A stretch of DNA of 64,000 nucleotides from Coenobita brevimanus (GCA_032717465.1 CM064697.1:3463501-3527500), one strand, 5' to 3'; counted from the stretch's first letter, positions 12,500 to 23,614 are shown. Translations and numbers: made by a program. The notes: generated from the letters alone by a model not told the origin.

Positions 12500-12935
12500 G
12501 TGACCCATGTATAACACTCTTTCTCTGCGAGGCGATTGTTCGTGCGTTGCGGGGACAGCCCAGTCAGCGTTATCAGTGTCTGTCCTGCATTATTTATTCA
12601 TGTCCTGCTCCCACTGCCACGCCCGCACTAGCCGACACAGCCGTCCCCGCAACACGTAAGATACTGCTATATGAGTTTCTTGTGGTGCGCTATTTAAGGA
12701 CCATGTCGTATACGGTATGTCATGAGATTGATGGGGTTAAGCAAACGTTACTATTTTAAACTCGCCAGATCTGCCTAATGTGATTGAATATAACTTACTA
12801 GTCTCATTTCTTCTAGCATACAATGAAGCCAAGCAATCTTAATACTTCTCAAAACTTATCCTTACTTTACTACGTCAAACTTCCAGGTCTAAGCTCTTAT
12901 TATCTAAACGGCCTTATTGATGTAACGTGCCTTAT
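12500..12935. other. Low-repeat spacer, no supported gene
   Basis: Holds a 96-codon open frame with an unremarkable, cysteine-containing product that I do not recognise. There is no splice context or family resemblance, so it is not called as a gene. Confidence 0.4.
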
Positions 12936-12939
12936 CCCA

Positions 12940-13640
12940 CTCTACCCCACCCATAACATAGTCTGCCCTACTCTTTTATTCTACTCTCTTCTACTTTTCT
13001 CTAATCTGTTCTGGTCTTAACCTTTCTGTAACCAACTCATTTCATTTCGCCTCATCGCCGCCCATCCCACCCTAACCCAATCCTATCCAACCCAACCCGT
13101 CTAACCAAATCCTATCAAACCCAACCCAACCCAACCCATCCCATCCCATCCCTCTCCGACCCACCGTACGCCAACCCAACCCTGTCCTTTCTTACTCCGC
13201 CCTACTCTACCCTACCCTAGCTTACCCTACACAGTCCCACCTAACCCAAACTTACCCTGCACAATTCTATCCAACCTAACCCAACACAATCTCTACCTTA
13301 CCCTACCCTACCCTACCCTACCCTACCCTACCCTACCCTATTCTACCCTACCCTACCCTACTATGCCATATGTTACGCTACCCTACCCATTCTTGCCTTG
13401 CCCTTTCCTTCTTTACTCCGCTCTGTCCTACCCTGTCTTATCCTACCTAACAAAACCCTCCCAGCCCCAACCCGCTCTAGTCGTGCCCTACCCCATCCTA
13501 CCTTATCTTACCTTACTCATTCCAGCCCATCCCTGCCGAACCTTACCTTACCCTACCGAATCTTGCCCTACCCAGCCCAACCCTATCCACCCGAGCCTAA
13601 CCCAGCCCTGGCCTACATACCCTACCGGAACCTAATATCA
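12940..13640. repeat. CCCTA/CCCAA-rich pentanucleotide satellite-like tract
   Basis: About 700 bases built from five-base steps CCCTA, CCCAA, CCCAT and CCTAA, with a clean core of CCCTA repeats at about 13297-13362. The steps are one base away from the arthropod telomere unit CCTAA. A second tract lies at 49250-50090. Confidence 0.85.
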
Positions 13641-13754
13641 CGCACTCGCCCTAATTTTTGCTGTGTAGTTTAAGAGTCTACGGGATTAAAGAGCCAATAT
13701 TCAGGGGGCTCTTCCTTTTTATCCCACTTTCACCCTTACTGAACTAACCAAGGA

Positions 13755-14030
13755 TAACACTGTCTGTCTGTCTGTCCATCTATCCATCTGTGTATCTTTG
13801 GTCTTATACTATCTGCTTATGGTCTAACTGTTTATATCTGTCTGATCTAACACAATGTACTGTACAGTATGTACTTTGGTCTAACACTGTCAGTGCATCT
13901 ATGGTCGAACACTACAGTATCTCCTTATCTGTCTGTCTGTATCTGTGTGTGGGTTAACATTATCTGTCTGTCTGTATCTATCTGTGGTCTAGCATATCTC
14001 TACTGTATATGTATATCTGTTTATGGCCTA
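13755..14030. repeat. Imperfect (TCTG)n and longer TCTGTCTG...TGGTCTAAC repeats
   Basis: Tetranucleotide runs alternate with a longer phrase of the type TCTGTGTGTGGGTTAACA or GGTCTAACAC, recurring about every 50-70 bases. An AT array follows at 14051-14075. Confidence 0.7.
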
Positions 14031-14078
14031 ACGCTGCTTTTACCTGCTGTGTATATATATATATATATATATATAAAA

Positions 14079-14081
<3 letters not shown>

Positions 14082-14161
<80 letters not shown>
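14082..14161. repeat. (TG)n microsatellite
   Basis: Perfect TG array of about 80 bases. Confidence 0.98.
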
Positions 14162-14164
<3 letters not shown>

Positions 14165-14204
14165 ATGAGTGGTGGCCTCGACAGAATGACCTCTATTCGT
14201 GTCT

Positions 14205-14425
14205 GTCCCTACTAAGAAATGACCCTAGTGTCACGAAACACTACCTTCCTTCACATAGTCCTCCACCTTACTTTTTCACCTTGTTCTCGGCCTCCCTCAC
14301 CTTCCCCCATCCCCCAGCCATCTCACTCGTAGACTCGGTCAGTCAGTTGCTCACTTTTCATTCTGCACACATGGCTAAATACCTCAGAGTGTTTTTCCAT
14401 GTCCTCTCTGAACTCAGTCTTCATT
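14205..14425 (-). mobile_element. Degraded LINE 3' fragment related to the 19.9-kb copy
   Basis: The plus strand reads CTCGGCCTCCCTCACCTTCC and later ACATGGCTAAATACCTCAG with AGTGTTTTTCC. This parallels CTCGGCCTCCCCCTCTC and ACATGGCCAAACCACCTCAG at 19863-20165. It is the antisense of the reverse transcriptase C-terminal region but no usable frame survives. Confidence 0.5.
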
Positions 14426-14515
14426 AACTCCTTGAATACGGTGTTTTATTTTTTTTTTCCCTTGCCACGACACAGTCTTATTTAGTTTAGATACAAGAGT
14501 GCTCAGGCGGCACAG
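14425..14515 (+). repeat. Degenerate copy of the palindromic family
   Basis: AACTCCTTGAATACGGTG, then CCCTTGCCACGACACAG and TCTTATTTAGTTTAG match the left half of the family in order. The right half is missing. Weak copy. Confidence 0.35.
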
Positions 14516-14529
14516 CGACGCCGCCGTCC

Positions 14530-14775
14530 CAGACTTTACCCTTGACCTTTGATCGGTGTACACTAAAAGTGAATCACATCTTCCCATTCCCACATACAGT
14601 GCGTGTGCTAGTTTTGATCGAGATATCATCAGGCACGTATGACATAACGCAGCGCCTTCAACTTTGATCTTAACTTTTAATCAGTCGATTCCAAAGTCGA
14701 ATTACTTCTTCCCATACCCACAGACAGATTGTGTGCAAGTTTTGATCCAGATTCTCTCAGGCATGCAGGAGGTAT
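14530..14775. repeat. Two-unit degenerate tandem repeat (TTTGATC type)
   Basis: Two units of about 115 bases share the order CTTTGATC or TTTTAATC, then ATTACTTCTTCCCATACCC or its variant, then GTGTGCAAGTTTTGATCC, then TCAGGCA. The texture matches the TGACCTTTGACC-type tandem array at 22430-23490, so both are probably one repeat superfamily. Confidence 0.6.
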
Positions 14776-14779
14776 TTCG

Positions 14780-15140
14780 ATAAAAACGATACATACATAC
14801 AATAATATATAAATATAATTAATCAATTATTTATTCATTTATATACGCACCAGTACATGCAGAGGATTGGGCTCGGTCACCATAGCTACGTCTCCGGTGT
14901 CTGGCAAAAATAAGAATAAAAATCAGATTAACGTCCTTGGACAGAAGGGTTTAACAAGACTGGAGGATGGTATAGGCTGGCAACAAACAGGATGGAGTGG
15001 CCAAGAATCACATAGGCTTTTGTCCACTGGGCCAACGCGGAATCATTTTTGATTATGCCGCTGCTGATGGTAATGGTTACGTCTTTCATCACATTCTGAT
15101 TTTTTTGTTTCGAACTTTCCATTTCCGCGTCAATTTTTAC
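14780..15140. other. Low-repeat spacer, no gene seen
   Basis: AT-rich stretch followed by mixed sequence. It contains only short frames with no recognisable product. Confidence 0.4.
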
Positions 15141-15144
15141 CCGA

Positions 15145-15617
15145 TGGTTGAGATGTCTTGTGTGTTCTAATTTCCTGTCACCTCCCCCCTTTCCCCTCCC
15201 TCTTTTCCCTCCCCCTTTCTCATCCCTCTTTCCCCTCTTCCATTCCCATCCCCCTTTCCCTTCCCTCTTACTTCTGCCCTTCCTTCTTCCCCCCGTAACC
15301 TACCCTACCTTCAGTTCTATCCCTCCCCTCTCACCCCACCCTGCACCACCCCCCTTACCCCTCCCTGCACCACTTTCCCTTCCCCCTTACCCCTCCCTAC
15401 ACCACTTTCTCATCCCCCTTACCCCTCCCTACACCACTTTCTCTACCCCCTTACCCCTCCCCTTACTCCCCAGCCCGTTCCCCTCACACTTCTTCCTTCC
15501 CCCTTACTCTTCCTTTACCTTGTCTTACCCTCCCCACCCTTTAATTTTTTTCTCCATATTCTCTGTCTGTCTGTCTGTCTGTCTCTCTTTCTCTGTATGT
15601 CTCTGTCTGTCTCTGTC

Positions 15618-15700
<83 letters not shown>

Positions 15701-16140
15701 CCTTCCCTCCCTTCCTTTCCCATCTCACTTCCCCCTCCCTCTCCCTCTTCGTATATATCCCCCTCTTCCCTTCCCCTACTTTTTCTCTTTCTCCTGCCCT
15801 TTTCTCTCTCTCTCTCTCTTACTCATCCTCCCTCTTCTCTCTCTTCCCCTTTATCCGCATGTTTTTCTTTTTTCCCTTCCTTTTCCTTTTTCCTTTTCCT
15901 CTCCCTTTCCTTTTTCCTCACTTTCTCCCCTCCCTCCCTTTTCCTCTCTTCCTGCTCCCCTTTTCTCTCCGTCCTTCTCTTCCTTCCTTCCTTCTGTCAC
16001 CCACCGACTCCATCCCTCCCTCCCTCCTTCCACTCACCCATTTTCTCCCTCCCTTCCTTCCTCCCTTCCCTCCATCCCTTCCTCCCCTCACCCACCGCCT
16101 CCCTCCTTCCCTCCCCCTCACCCTCCCTCCCTCGCCTCCT
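15145..16140. repeat. Pyrimidine-rich block with (TCTG)n and (CT)n
   Basis: About 1 kb of C/T-dominated DNA. Repeats of CCCTTACCCCTCCCTACACC (near 15350-15450), a TCTG array (15563-15648) and a CT array (15649-15697) are embedded. The 339-residue frame across it is an SL/SP artefact. Confidence 0.9.
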
Positions 16141-16189
16141 CCCGAAATAGTCGTGAATGATGATTAAAAATTTCCTCCCGGACATTCAG

Positions 16190-16394
16190 GGGGATGGAAG
16201 GAATGCGAGTGAGGATGGAGGGAAGGGATGGAGAGAGAGGATGGAGGGATGGAGGGAGAGAATAGAGAGATGGAGGGATGGAGAGAGAGAGGATGGAGAG
16301 TTGGGGAAGGAGGATGGAGGGATGGGGAGAGAGGATGGAGGGGTTGGGAAGGAGGATGGAGGGATGGGGAGAGAGGATAAAGGGATGGAGGGAT

Positions 16395-16435
<41 letters not shown>

Positions 16436-17500
16436 GGATGAAGGGTTGGGGGGATGGGGAGAGAGAATGGAGGGATGGAGGGAGGAAGGAGGGATGGGGG
16501 GATGGGAAGAACGAATGGAGGGACGATGGGAGTAAGGAGGGATGAAGGTCTGGGGAAAGAGGATGGAGGGATGGGGAGAGAGGATGGAGAGATAAAGAGG
16601 GAAGATGGAGGGACGAAGAGAGAGGATGGAGAGATTGGAAGGGAGATGGAAGGATGGGAGGGAGGATGGAGGGATGGGGAGGGAGAATGGAGGGATGAGG
16701 AAAACAAACAACAACAAACCTGATGGTCCTTTCGCGGTTTTTTGGTGGAGGAATGGTGAGGGAGGGTGCAGGGATGGGAAGGAAGATGGAAGGAGGCTAG
16801 AAGGGATGGGGAGGGGGGTTGGAGAGATGAGAGGGAGGAGGGAGAGGTGGGAAGGAAAAATGGAGGGATGGGAGGGAGGAAGTAGGATGGAGAGATGGAA
16901 GGGAGAAGGTAGGATGGAGAGATGGAAAGGAGGATGGGAGGAAGGGTGGCGGTTGGGGATGGAAGATGGGGGATGGGGAAGAAGGATGGAGGAATGGGGA
17001 GTGAAGAGGAAATAAGAACAGAAGTTAATATGTGTAGATGGGAAGGGAGCATAGGATGGAGAATGATGGGGGAATGGGTAGGGATGGCTAGGGTAAGAAA
17101 GGAAGAAGGATAAGAGGGAGGATGGAAAGAAGGAGGGGAAGGTGGGTGTGAGGATAGAGTGATGGGATAGGAGGAAGGATGGTCAGAGGATAGTTAGAAA
17201 GGACGGAGAATGGAATGCGGAGGAACAGAGAGAGAGAGGGAGAGAGAGAATCATGAAGACAGGGATGGAGTGGGGGGCAGGATGGGAGAAGGAGAAGAAT
17301 TATGAGAAGAGAGCAATAAAACGTGTGTGTGATGGTAATGAAGATGGGAGATGTGAGGAAATGAGGTGGCTAGTGGTGGAGGGGTAAGGGTGGGGAGTGA
17401 GGGTTGGGGGATGAGGGGAGGGGGGGAAATGCTGAGGTGGGGGAAGGTGAAGGGGAGTGGGGATTGCGGAGGTGGGGGAAGGTGAAGGGGAGGGAGGGAT
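16190..17500. repeat. Purine-rich GGATGGA minisatellite block
   Basis: Immediately after the pyrimidine block the plus strand becomes G/A-dominated, built from GGATGGAGGGATGGGGAGAG-like units of about 20-22 bases from 16195 to about 17060. A GA array lies near 16397-16432. The minus-strand 288-residue frame is a PSS/LSI artefact of the unit. Confidence 0.9.
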
Positions 17501-17509
17501 CAGGTACGT

Positions 17510-18415
17510 TCAGTCCTCACCTATTTACACTGCAGAAAGTACCACAAGATTTTAATGGGACTTCAGGAGGTAATTTTATGATAATTTTGAGTAGATGTCG
17601 TTATGGAGATGGAATTGCTGATGAACTTAGGGGTTACTTATGAGGGAGATCATTTTCGCTCATAAGGTCATCTGTAACCGTAGCTCTGTAGCAGGTGAGA
17701 ATTGGGCACGTGTTAATATAGACTTTTATGCTCAGAAATAGCCCTAGAATAACCTCCCTTAGTCTCTCAAGAAATCACGCGGGACTCCTTATATACTAAC
17801 TGATCCCACCAACTGTGTATGCCCCTGAATAATATAATTGACGCGTATTCAGAACAATAATTTTTCCAGTGGTACTCGGCATGTAATTGTCTGCCTGTCC
17901 TTTGAATAAATTGGTTTAGCGGTATTTAAAACAAAATCGTGTGGCGTGAGAAAAATAATTATTGTAAGATGTAAATGGCTGTGAATGTGAATATACTGAG
18001 AAAAGATAAGTCCCATTCTAACCTGGGAATTTAGCTGCAGCAAAATTACCTGGCCAGGTGGTAGTCGAAAAAAGATAGTCTGTCATATTCTAACTGCCTG
18101 GCTATTTCGTATCACCTCATCTTTAGTGATTTAATCATTTCATTATTCCTAAGTAATCTCATTAATGGTTTTGAAGCAAAGTATGTTATTTTAAAAATAA
18201 CATACAAGAGAATGGTAGATGTAACATGCATTAGTGGTTAATAAACACGCACTAGGAAACCTCCTACGGCACCTGTCGTGCAACCCAGTACCGGTAATTA
18301 CAATGGATGTGAATGGGATAAATAAGGCCAGAGAGGATGTGGTGGTGTGAGGGAGGATTTAAATCACAGAGGTCTAAGCATCCGGGAACGCGAGACGTGT
18401 ATGTCAGAGAGCAAA
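17510..18415. other. Low-repeat spacer, no gene seen
   Basis: About 0.9 kb of AT-leaning unique-looking DNA. I find no coding pattern, RNA gene or convincing match to the short repeat families. A weak TAGCTCTGTAGCAGG at about 17681 may be a scrap of family C. Confidence 0.45.
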
Positions 18416-18418
18416 GTA

Positions 18419-18825
18419 GAACTAGAAAGCACTCTGAGAGCGCATACCTCCTTCAACGCCAGTAAAATGTAATTCGTCATTCCTGCCAGGAGAAAGCTTT
18501 TACGGTATTACGGAATCAGTCTGTTAATTCTAAGGTCTCATTGTGCTCTGTAACTGAATCTCAGGGATCGCATGTCTTCGCCGATGCCAGTGATATGTAT
18601 TATTTATTCCTGCAGCCCCATACGGGTCTACCTGAACATGTAGTCATCTGCTTCATGACCCACTGCCCAGTATCCTCTAAATTTAATTGAGATCCATTGA
18701 CAACTTTTTTAAATATATTATCAGCAGTCAGACAGGTGGGTAGACAGACGGACGGACTGACAGTCGCGGGTGAATACATAAACTCCTCCAGCTTCGTTGG
18801 TAAAAGTAATGATGTGGTTTGTGAG
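18419..18825 (-). mobile_element. CCTCCGCC...GGCGGAGG-type repeat, minus copy
   Basis: On the minus strand the 5' end reads CCAACGAAGCTGGAGGAG then TTTATGTATTCACCC and a run of GTCCGTCTGTC. The 3' end, at plus positions 18419-18450, is the reverse complement of GGAGGTATGCGCTCTCAGAG and TGCTTTCTAGTT. Both ends match the plus copy at 28045-28260. The interior encodes nothing recognisable. Sequences of this general kind are, to my knowledge, widespread in invertebrate DNA, but I cannot name the family. Confidence 0.6.
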
Positions 18826-18839
18826 GGGATGCACACTGC

Positions 18840-19240
18840 AAATGATTTATGGGTTGTAGGAGGCTTATTGTAGCATCATTTCCTTCGCGATTTAGTTTGC
18901 ATATTGCACCTCAGCTTTTTCTTGTATGTTTATATGATAGTTTAGCTTGTACTGATAACAGACAAGAGAATATTGAGGCGAAATGTGCATAATAACTCGC
19001 TGAGAATTGTTGCGAAAATTAATCTCCAGAGCCAGTTAGAATACAACCCCCAAACAGTCGCAAACATGAAAGGTTGCCAACGTTTTAAGGAAATGCAGGA
19101 TGATCTCCATAAAAAGAAAATAACACTCCGGCAGTAGAAGTGTTCATAATCCCCACCCCTCGCAAAAGTTGGTAAACACTACGGATTCGTGTTGCCATGT
19201 TCCTTTTCTTTTTTTTTTACCTCTGACCGCAACCCGTTAA
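18840..19240. other. Low-repeat spacer, no gene seen
   Basis: Unique-looking AT-rich DNA without a recognisable product or repeat. Confidence 0.4.

Positions 19241-19242
<2 letters not shown>

Positions 19243-19291
<49 letters not shown>
19243..19291. repeat. (GA)n microsatellite
   Basis: GA array of about 48 bases. Another lies at about 19694-19736. Confidence 0.97.
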
Positions 19292-19292
<1 letters not shown>

Positions 19293-19494
19293 GTATTTGC
19301 CCAAGGAACAATTGTACCAAGTCTGAAGTAAATTGCAGAAGTGGCTTCAAATTGAAAAGTGTTGTGAAGAAAGAAAGAAAAAAGAAGAAAGAAATTGAGC
19401 AAATACAATACGATCCCTATGTAATAACAGAGATGGAGAAGGAATGGTTGTGGATGAATTTACCCCCCATTCCGGTGGAGTATACAGTAATTCA

Positions 19495-19660
19495 CTTATA
19501 ATCTCTACCAGACGATTTTATTCAGCTTCGAAGAGCACCCTAATAGAGGAAATAATGATTATTTCCAACCCCTCCCTTTCGAAGTCTCTGCTAAGGTGGA
19601 TAAAATCGCCTGGGAGTGGACAGCATAAAATAATAATTATGTTACCAGATTTAAGGGGAT
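19495..19660 (+). repeat. Palindromic family (CCAGACGATTTTATTCA), long copy
   Basis: Left half CCAGACGATTTTATTCAGC is followed about 70 bases later by GGTGGATAAAATCGCCTGG, its inverted counterpart. An outer pair may also be present, since TTTAAGGGGATAAC near 19650 is the inverse of the TTAACCCCTT head seen in other copies. The unit resembles a foldback element or MITE without a coding region. Confidence 0.7.
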
Positions 19661-19704
19661 AACATTGCTTTGGTGATCAGTATTTACGAAGGCAGAGAGA
19701 GAGG

Positions 19705-19737
<33 letters not shown>

Positions 19738-19807
19738 AAAGAAGGTTGCTTCCTCTTGCATAAGGCTGAACTCCATTGATGCGTATAACACAAGCGTTTA
19801 GGAGATA

Positions 19808-20165
19808 ATGATAATGATGATGATGATGACGATGATAATAATAATCTGTCTATCTATCTATCGCCAGATGCCTCAATCCCGTTTGGGATGGACACAAACA
19901 AATCGCCTCCCCGTCGCCCTGTCCCCCGCCATTTCACTGCCCTGCTCCCAACTCACACGCCACCTCTCTCATATACCTCTCCACCCCATCCCTCCGTCTC
20001 ATCCTCGGCCTCCCCCTCTCTCTTCCCCCCTCCACCTCACTCACATACACTCTCTTCGTCAGTCTCTCACCCTCCATCCTCTCCACATGGCCAAACCACC
20101 TCAGTGTGTTCCTCATAACGCTTCCTATCACATCCACATCCACACCCAACGAACGAAGTCAGAAG
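19808..20165 (-). mobile_element. RTE-like LINE 3' end, 5'-truncated
   Basis: The minus-strand frame (20149 to 19934) reads RNTLRWFGHVERMEGERL and later GGRERGRPRMRRRDGVERYM, the C-terminal tail typical of LINE reverse transcriptases with an RW(F/S)GH(V/M)ERM motif. The 3' end passes into GATA repeats and ATT/ATC repeats (plus 19808-19863). The 24.3-kb LINE ends the same way (TCTATCTATC beside AAT repeats). No catalytic region is present, consistent with 5' truncation on insertion. Confidence 0.75.
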
Positions 20166-20189
20166 GATAGCCACATAACGAACGGAGAT

Positions 20190-20430
20190 ACTCAGTACTC
20201 GTCTGTCTGTCGTCTGTCTGTCTGTCTCACCAAGCTTCGTCTAAAGTACTAGATTATAAGAAAACTTTGGTCGCGGATAAAGTTGACCAATATCAATGTC
20301 ATTCAGAAGTTAGATTTATCATACCTATCGTCTGTCGCCTGTCTGTTTCTCTGTCTATCTTACTGAAACTTGGCATGTAAATAGAACTGTCCAGTGTGTA
20401 TCAGTCAGCGAATAGGTTTAGGATGTTAGT

Positions 20431-20440
<10 letters not shown>
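20190..20440. repeat. TCTG-bearing repeated segments
   Basis: Two phrases of the type TCGTCTGTCTGTC...TCT(C/A)(A/T) followed by unique DNA occur near 20200 and 20330. A TG array follows at 20437-20472. Probably old repeat copies related to the TCTG-containing elements at 18.7, 28.1 and 58.6 kb. Confidence 0.4.
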
Positions 20441-20473
<33 letters not shown>

Positions 20474-20544
20474 TTTGACCTTATTTTTATGTACTTTCGC
20501 CATAATAGATAATGCATTAATGACTACTGTTTATTCACTTCAAC

Positions 20545-20715
20545 AGGGCAGGGATTTTTGACCTTTGGCAGCTTGTATCACCTAGCTCTGTGGCAGGGAA
20601 AGACAATGTTATTTCTCTGTATCCTTTCCGTAATACTTCCTCACAACTAGCTCCACATTTCACTGTTAATTCTCTTACTATAGCTCAGCATTCAAGATGA
20701 GAGATGGCGATTTTA
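20545..20715 (+). repeat. Short interspersed family C, copy 1
   Basis: Landmarks are TTTGGCAGCTTGTATCACC, TAGCTCTGTGGCAGGGAAAG and, near the end, CTCAGCATTCAAGATG. They align in order with copies at 26545, 35478, 51745 (minus) and 28590 (minus). The piece TAGCTCTGTGGCAG resembles a pol III A box, but no B box is seen. Confidence 0.65.
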
Positions 20716-20892
20716 TGTTTAGTTAGTGACCAGAATCAAGAAGTTAATGATGATACCTTTTTTCTCTTGTTAATTATGTATTTTATTTTGCAGGTAAGTG
20801 GTGTTGTTCCTGTACCGTACTACACCTGTTGTAAGTATAAGAGCATGCTTAATATACTTACACTAATATACTTATGGCCGGGGTAATGTGTA

Positions 20893-21645
20893 TGGAAATG
20901 TGCGAACGATAAAGGCACAGTATAGGGAAATGTGCGAACGATAAAGGCATTGTGTTGGGAAATGTGCGAACGATAAAGGCACTGTGTAGGGATATGTGCG
21001 GGCGATAAAGGCACTGTGTAGGGAAATGTGCGAACGATAAAGGCACTGTGTAGGGAAATGTGCGAACGATAAGGCACTGTGTAGGGAAATGTGCGGGCGA
21101 TAAAGGCACTGTGTAGGGAAATGTGCGAACGATAAAGGCACTGTGTAGGGAAATGTACGGGCGATAAAGGCACTGTATGGAAGTGTGCGAACGATAAAGG
21201 CACTGTGTAGGGAAATGTGCGGGCGATAAAGGCACTGTGTAGGGAAATGTGCGAACGATAAAGGCATTGTGTAGGGAAATGTGCGAACGATAAAGGCACT
21301 GTGTAGGGAAATGTGCGGGCGATAAAGGCACTGTGTGGGAAAATGTGCGAACGATAAAGGCACTGTGTAGGGAAATGTGCGAACGATAAAGGCACTGTGT
21401 AGGGAAATGTGCGGGCGATAAAGGCATTGTGTAGGGAAATGTGCGAACGATAAAGGCATTGTGTAGGGAAATGTGCGAACGATAAAGGCACTGTGTAGGG
21501 AAATGTGCGAACGATAAAGGCACTGTGTAGGGAAATGTGCGGGCGATAAAGGCACTGTGTGGGGAAATGTGCGAACGATAAAGGCACTGTGTGGGGAAAT
21601 GTGCGAACGATAAAGGCACTGTGTAGGGAAATGTGCGGGCGATAA
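20893..21645. repeat. 32-bp minisatellite, 24 units, two unit types
   Basis: Tandem unit of 32 bases containing GGGAAATGTGCG, GATAAAGG and CACTGTGTA. Two alternating variants differ at CGAACGAT (A type) and CGGGCGAT (G type). In order the units read A A A G A A G A G A G A A G A A G A A A G A A G. Minus-strand frames of up to 275 residues exist only because 3 x 32 = 96 bases repeats in frame. I regard these as artefacts. Confidence 0.95.
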
Positions 21646-21749
21646 AATTACTGCTGCATTTTGCCGTGGTACTAAATTTCTGCAACAGAGAAAAAAGTCT
21701 GAAAATATTGCTCAGGCGGTGCTCATTAGGTGTCGGTAATGTGACAAAA

Positions 21750-21785
<36 letters not shown>
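21750..21785. repeat. (GA)n microsatellite
   Basis: GA array with one GG interruption. TAGA/CAGA steps follow near 21888-21925. Confidence 0.9.
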
Positions 21786-21929
21786 TCCAGACAGTTTGTA
21801 CTGCACGTTTTGGGAACTGGCTGGTCCGGTTTTCAGGAAGCAGTGAAACTTTAATATGCTTTTCCTCTCTGTCTCTCTCTCCTGTATAGACAGATAGATA
21901 GACAGATAAGCACTGTAGGCATAGATAAA

Positions 21930-22430
21930 TTGATAGATGAGAGACAGTCAGACATACCCAGACACCGTAATAACCACTGATAAGAATTCCACCAGCCATT
22001 ACTTGCACGATATTAGGAAAATGTTAGTATAAAGTGTAATCAATCAGTGTCACAGGTGGAGGTCAGACTTGGCCAAATTTTTACACCAGAATATTATTAA
22101 GTCTTTTGGAATGCTGATAGTGGGGTAATAAATTATCGCCGTTTTCATCGTGATTTTTGAGGGTAGCACATATTTCTGGGCATATTAGTTTAGAAAAAAT
22201 TTACACGAGATACATGCTGGAAGAAAATTTACAGGACTGTTTTTATAAGAGGCGAACATACAAATGCAGACTACCTTGTTTATATCGCATGTATTTACAA
22301 ACGATGGAATTATGAGCACAAATAATTCAGTAACTGTGAGTAACTTTATCACATAAAATATTTATAAGATAACTATATGAAAAAAATGAATGTGACGGTA
22401 ATATCTGGTAGTGCAACACCCGCGCCCATC
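21930..22430. other. AT-rich spacer, no gene seen
   Basis: About 500 bases of AT-rich DNA without long frames, repeats or RNA signatures that I recognise. Confidence 0.45.
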
Positions 22431-23490
22431 ACCTGGCTGAATGGCCAAACATTTGACTCTGCCCTGTGATCCAGGCCGCCGACAGATTATTCTGAAAATT
22501 GAATTACTTCGTTCTTGCCTGACCTCTAACCCTTCACGACCTAGGTTACAAATAACATCAAAACTGCTCGAGTTGACTTTGCCCGATGACCTTGACCTCT
22601 AACTTTTCTCTGTAAAATTAATCTTTATTCATAGTCAAATCCCCGTATCCTTGTATCAACCTGAACGCTTCCATATAGTTTAGTCTACATCTGTTAAACA
22701 CTGTTTAAATTCACTTTGCCATGTGACCTTGAACTTTGACCTCATGTTCTAAACAACAACAGGTCAGCCTCTTGTTAGGTCCACGATGGTTCTTTTCCTC
22801 TCACGCAGACACACGGATCGGTATTTGGCCTTGGCCGGCGACCTCGGCCTTTCTGATTGCTTTCAAAACTGAATCTCTTCGTTCTTGCCTGACCGTTAAC
22901 AGTTCCACAGAGTTCGATTGAGATAAGAGCAGAACTGTTTGAGAACCTTTTCCGTGACCTTGCCTTTTGACCTTTCCCCTTGACCTTGACCATTGACTGA
23001 TTGTTTTCTAATTTGAAACAGTTTCTTCTTGTTTAATCCTTATCCTGCCCATAAGGTTTGGTCTAAATCGTACAAAAACTTCTAAAGTTGACCTTGTCCT
23101 GTGACCTTGATCTTTGGCATTGTTCTCAAAAACAGTAGATTTACTTCTTGACAAGCCCTCAACCCTTCCACTGAGTCTGGTTCAAATCAAATCAGAACTG
23201 TTTAAATAGTTAACAGACACTCACGTGGATCGGACTTTGACCTTGTCTTGTAACCCTAACCTTCGGAGGATTGTTTTCAAAGTTGAATATCTTAATTCTT
23301 GCCTTACCTTCAACACATCCTCCAAGTTTGCTCAAAATCGAATAAAAGCTACTTAAGTTGATTTTGCTCTAAGTCAGCGTTTGCCCTAGACCTGTGACCT
23401 TGACCTTGTGTCATATGTTCTGAAAAATAATAGATGTTCTCACGAGCTGTCCTTCCACCTTCCCACCAGGCATGGTTAAAATTGGATAAT
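22430..23490. repeat. Degenerate tandem array rich in TGACCT
   Basis: About seven diverged units of roughly 120-200 bases. Each follows the order AGTTGACTTTGCCCT, TGTGACCTTGACCTTTG, TTTTCAAAA, TTCTTGCCTGACC, CCAAGTTTGGTTCAAATC and GAACTGTTTAA. The clearest unit starts lie near 22568, 22709, 22940, 23082, 23245 and 23355. TGACCT is the reverse complement of AGGTCA, a nuclear-receptor half-site, but its frequency here follows from the repeat unit. No gene is present. Confidence 0.75.
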
Positions 23491-23521
23491 AATAATAATA
23501 ATAATTGTTTGACTTATTTTG

Positions 23522-23523
<2 letters not shown>

Positions 23524-23612
<89 letters not shown>
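23524..23612. repeat. (CA)n microsatellite
   Basis: Perfect CA array of about 88 bases, preceded by (AAT)n at 23487-23503. Confidence 0.98.

Positions 23613-23614
<2 letters not shown>

Noticed and set aside
12469..12759. 96-codon plus-strand frame as a gene
   Set aside because: Overlaps the end of a palindromic-family copy, has no recognisable domain and no supporting context.
17641..17760. Possible sixth copy of family C (TAGCTCTGTAGCAGG)
   Set aside because: Only a short core matches and the upstream and downstream landmarks are missing.
20893..21645. Possible CRISPR array (regular 32-bp repeats)
   Set aside because: Units are contiguous with no unique spacers, there are no cas genes, and the window is eukaryotic in character.
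20820..21685. Minus-strand frames of 227-275 residues with FAHFPTQCLYRSH repeats
   Set aside because: They arise from the 32-bp minisatellite repeating in frame every 96 bases. Three overlapping frames show the same repeat, so coding is unlikely.
22430..23490. Functional nuclear-receptor response cluster
   Set aside because: The AGGTCA half-sites recur because they are part of a tandem repeat unit, and no neighbouring gene or promoter is visible. Kept only as a finding to test.
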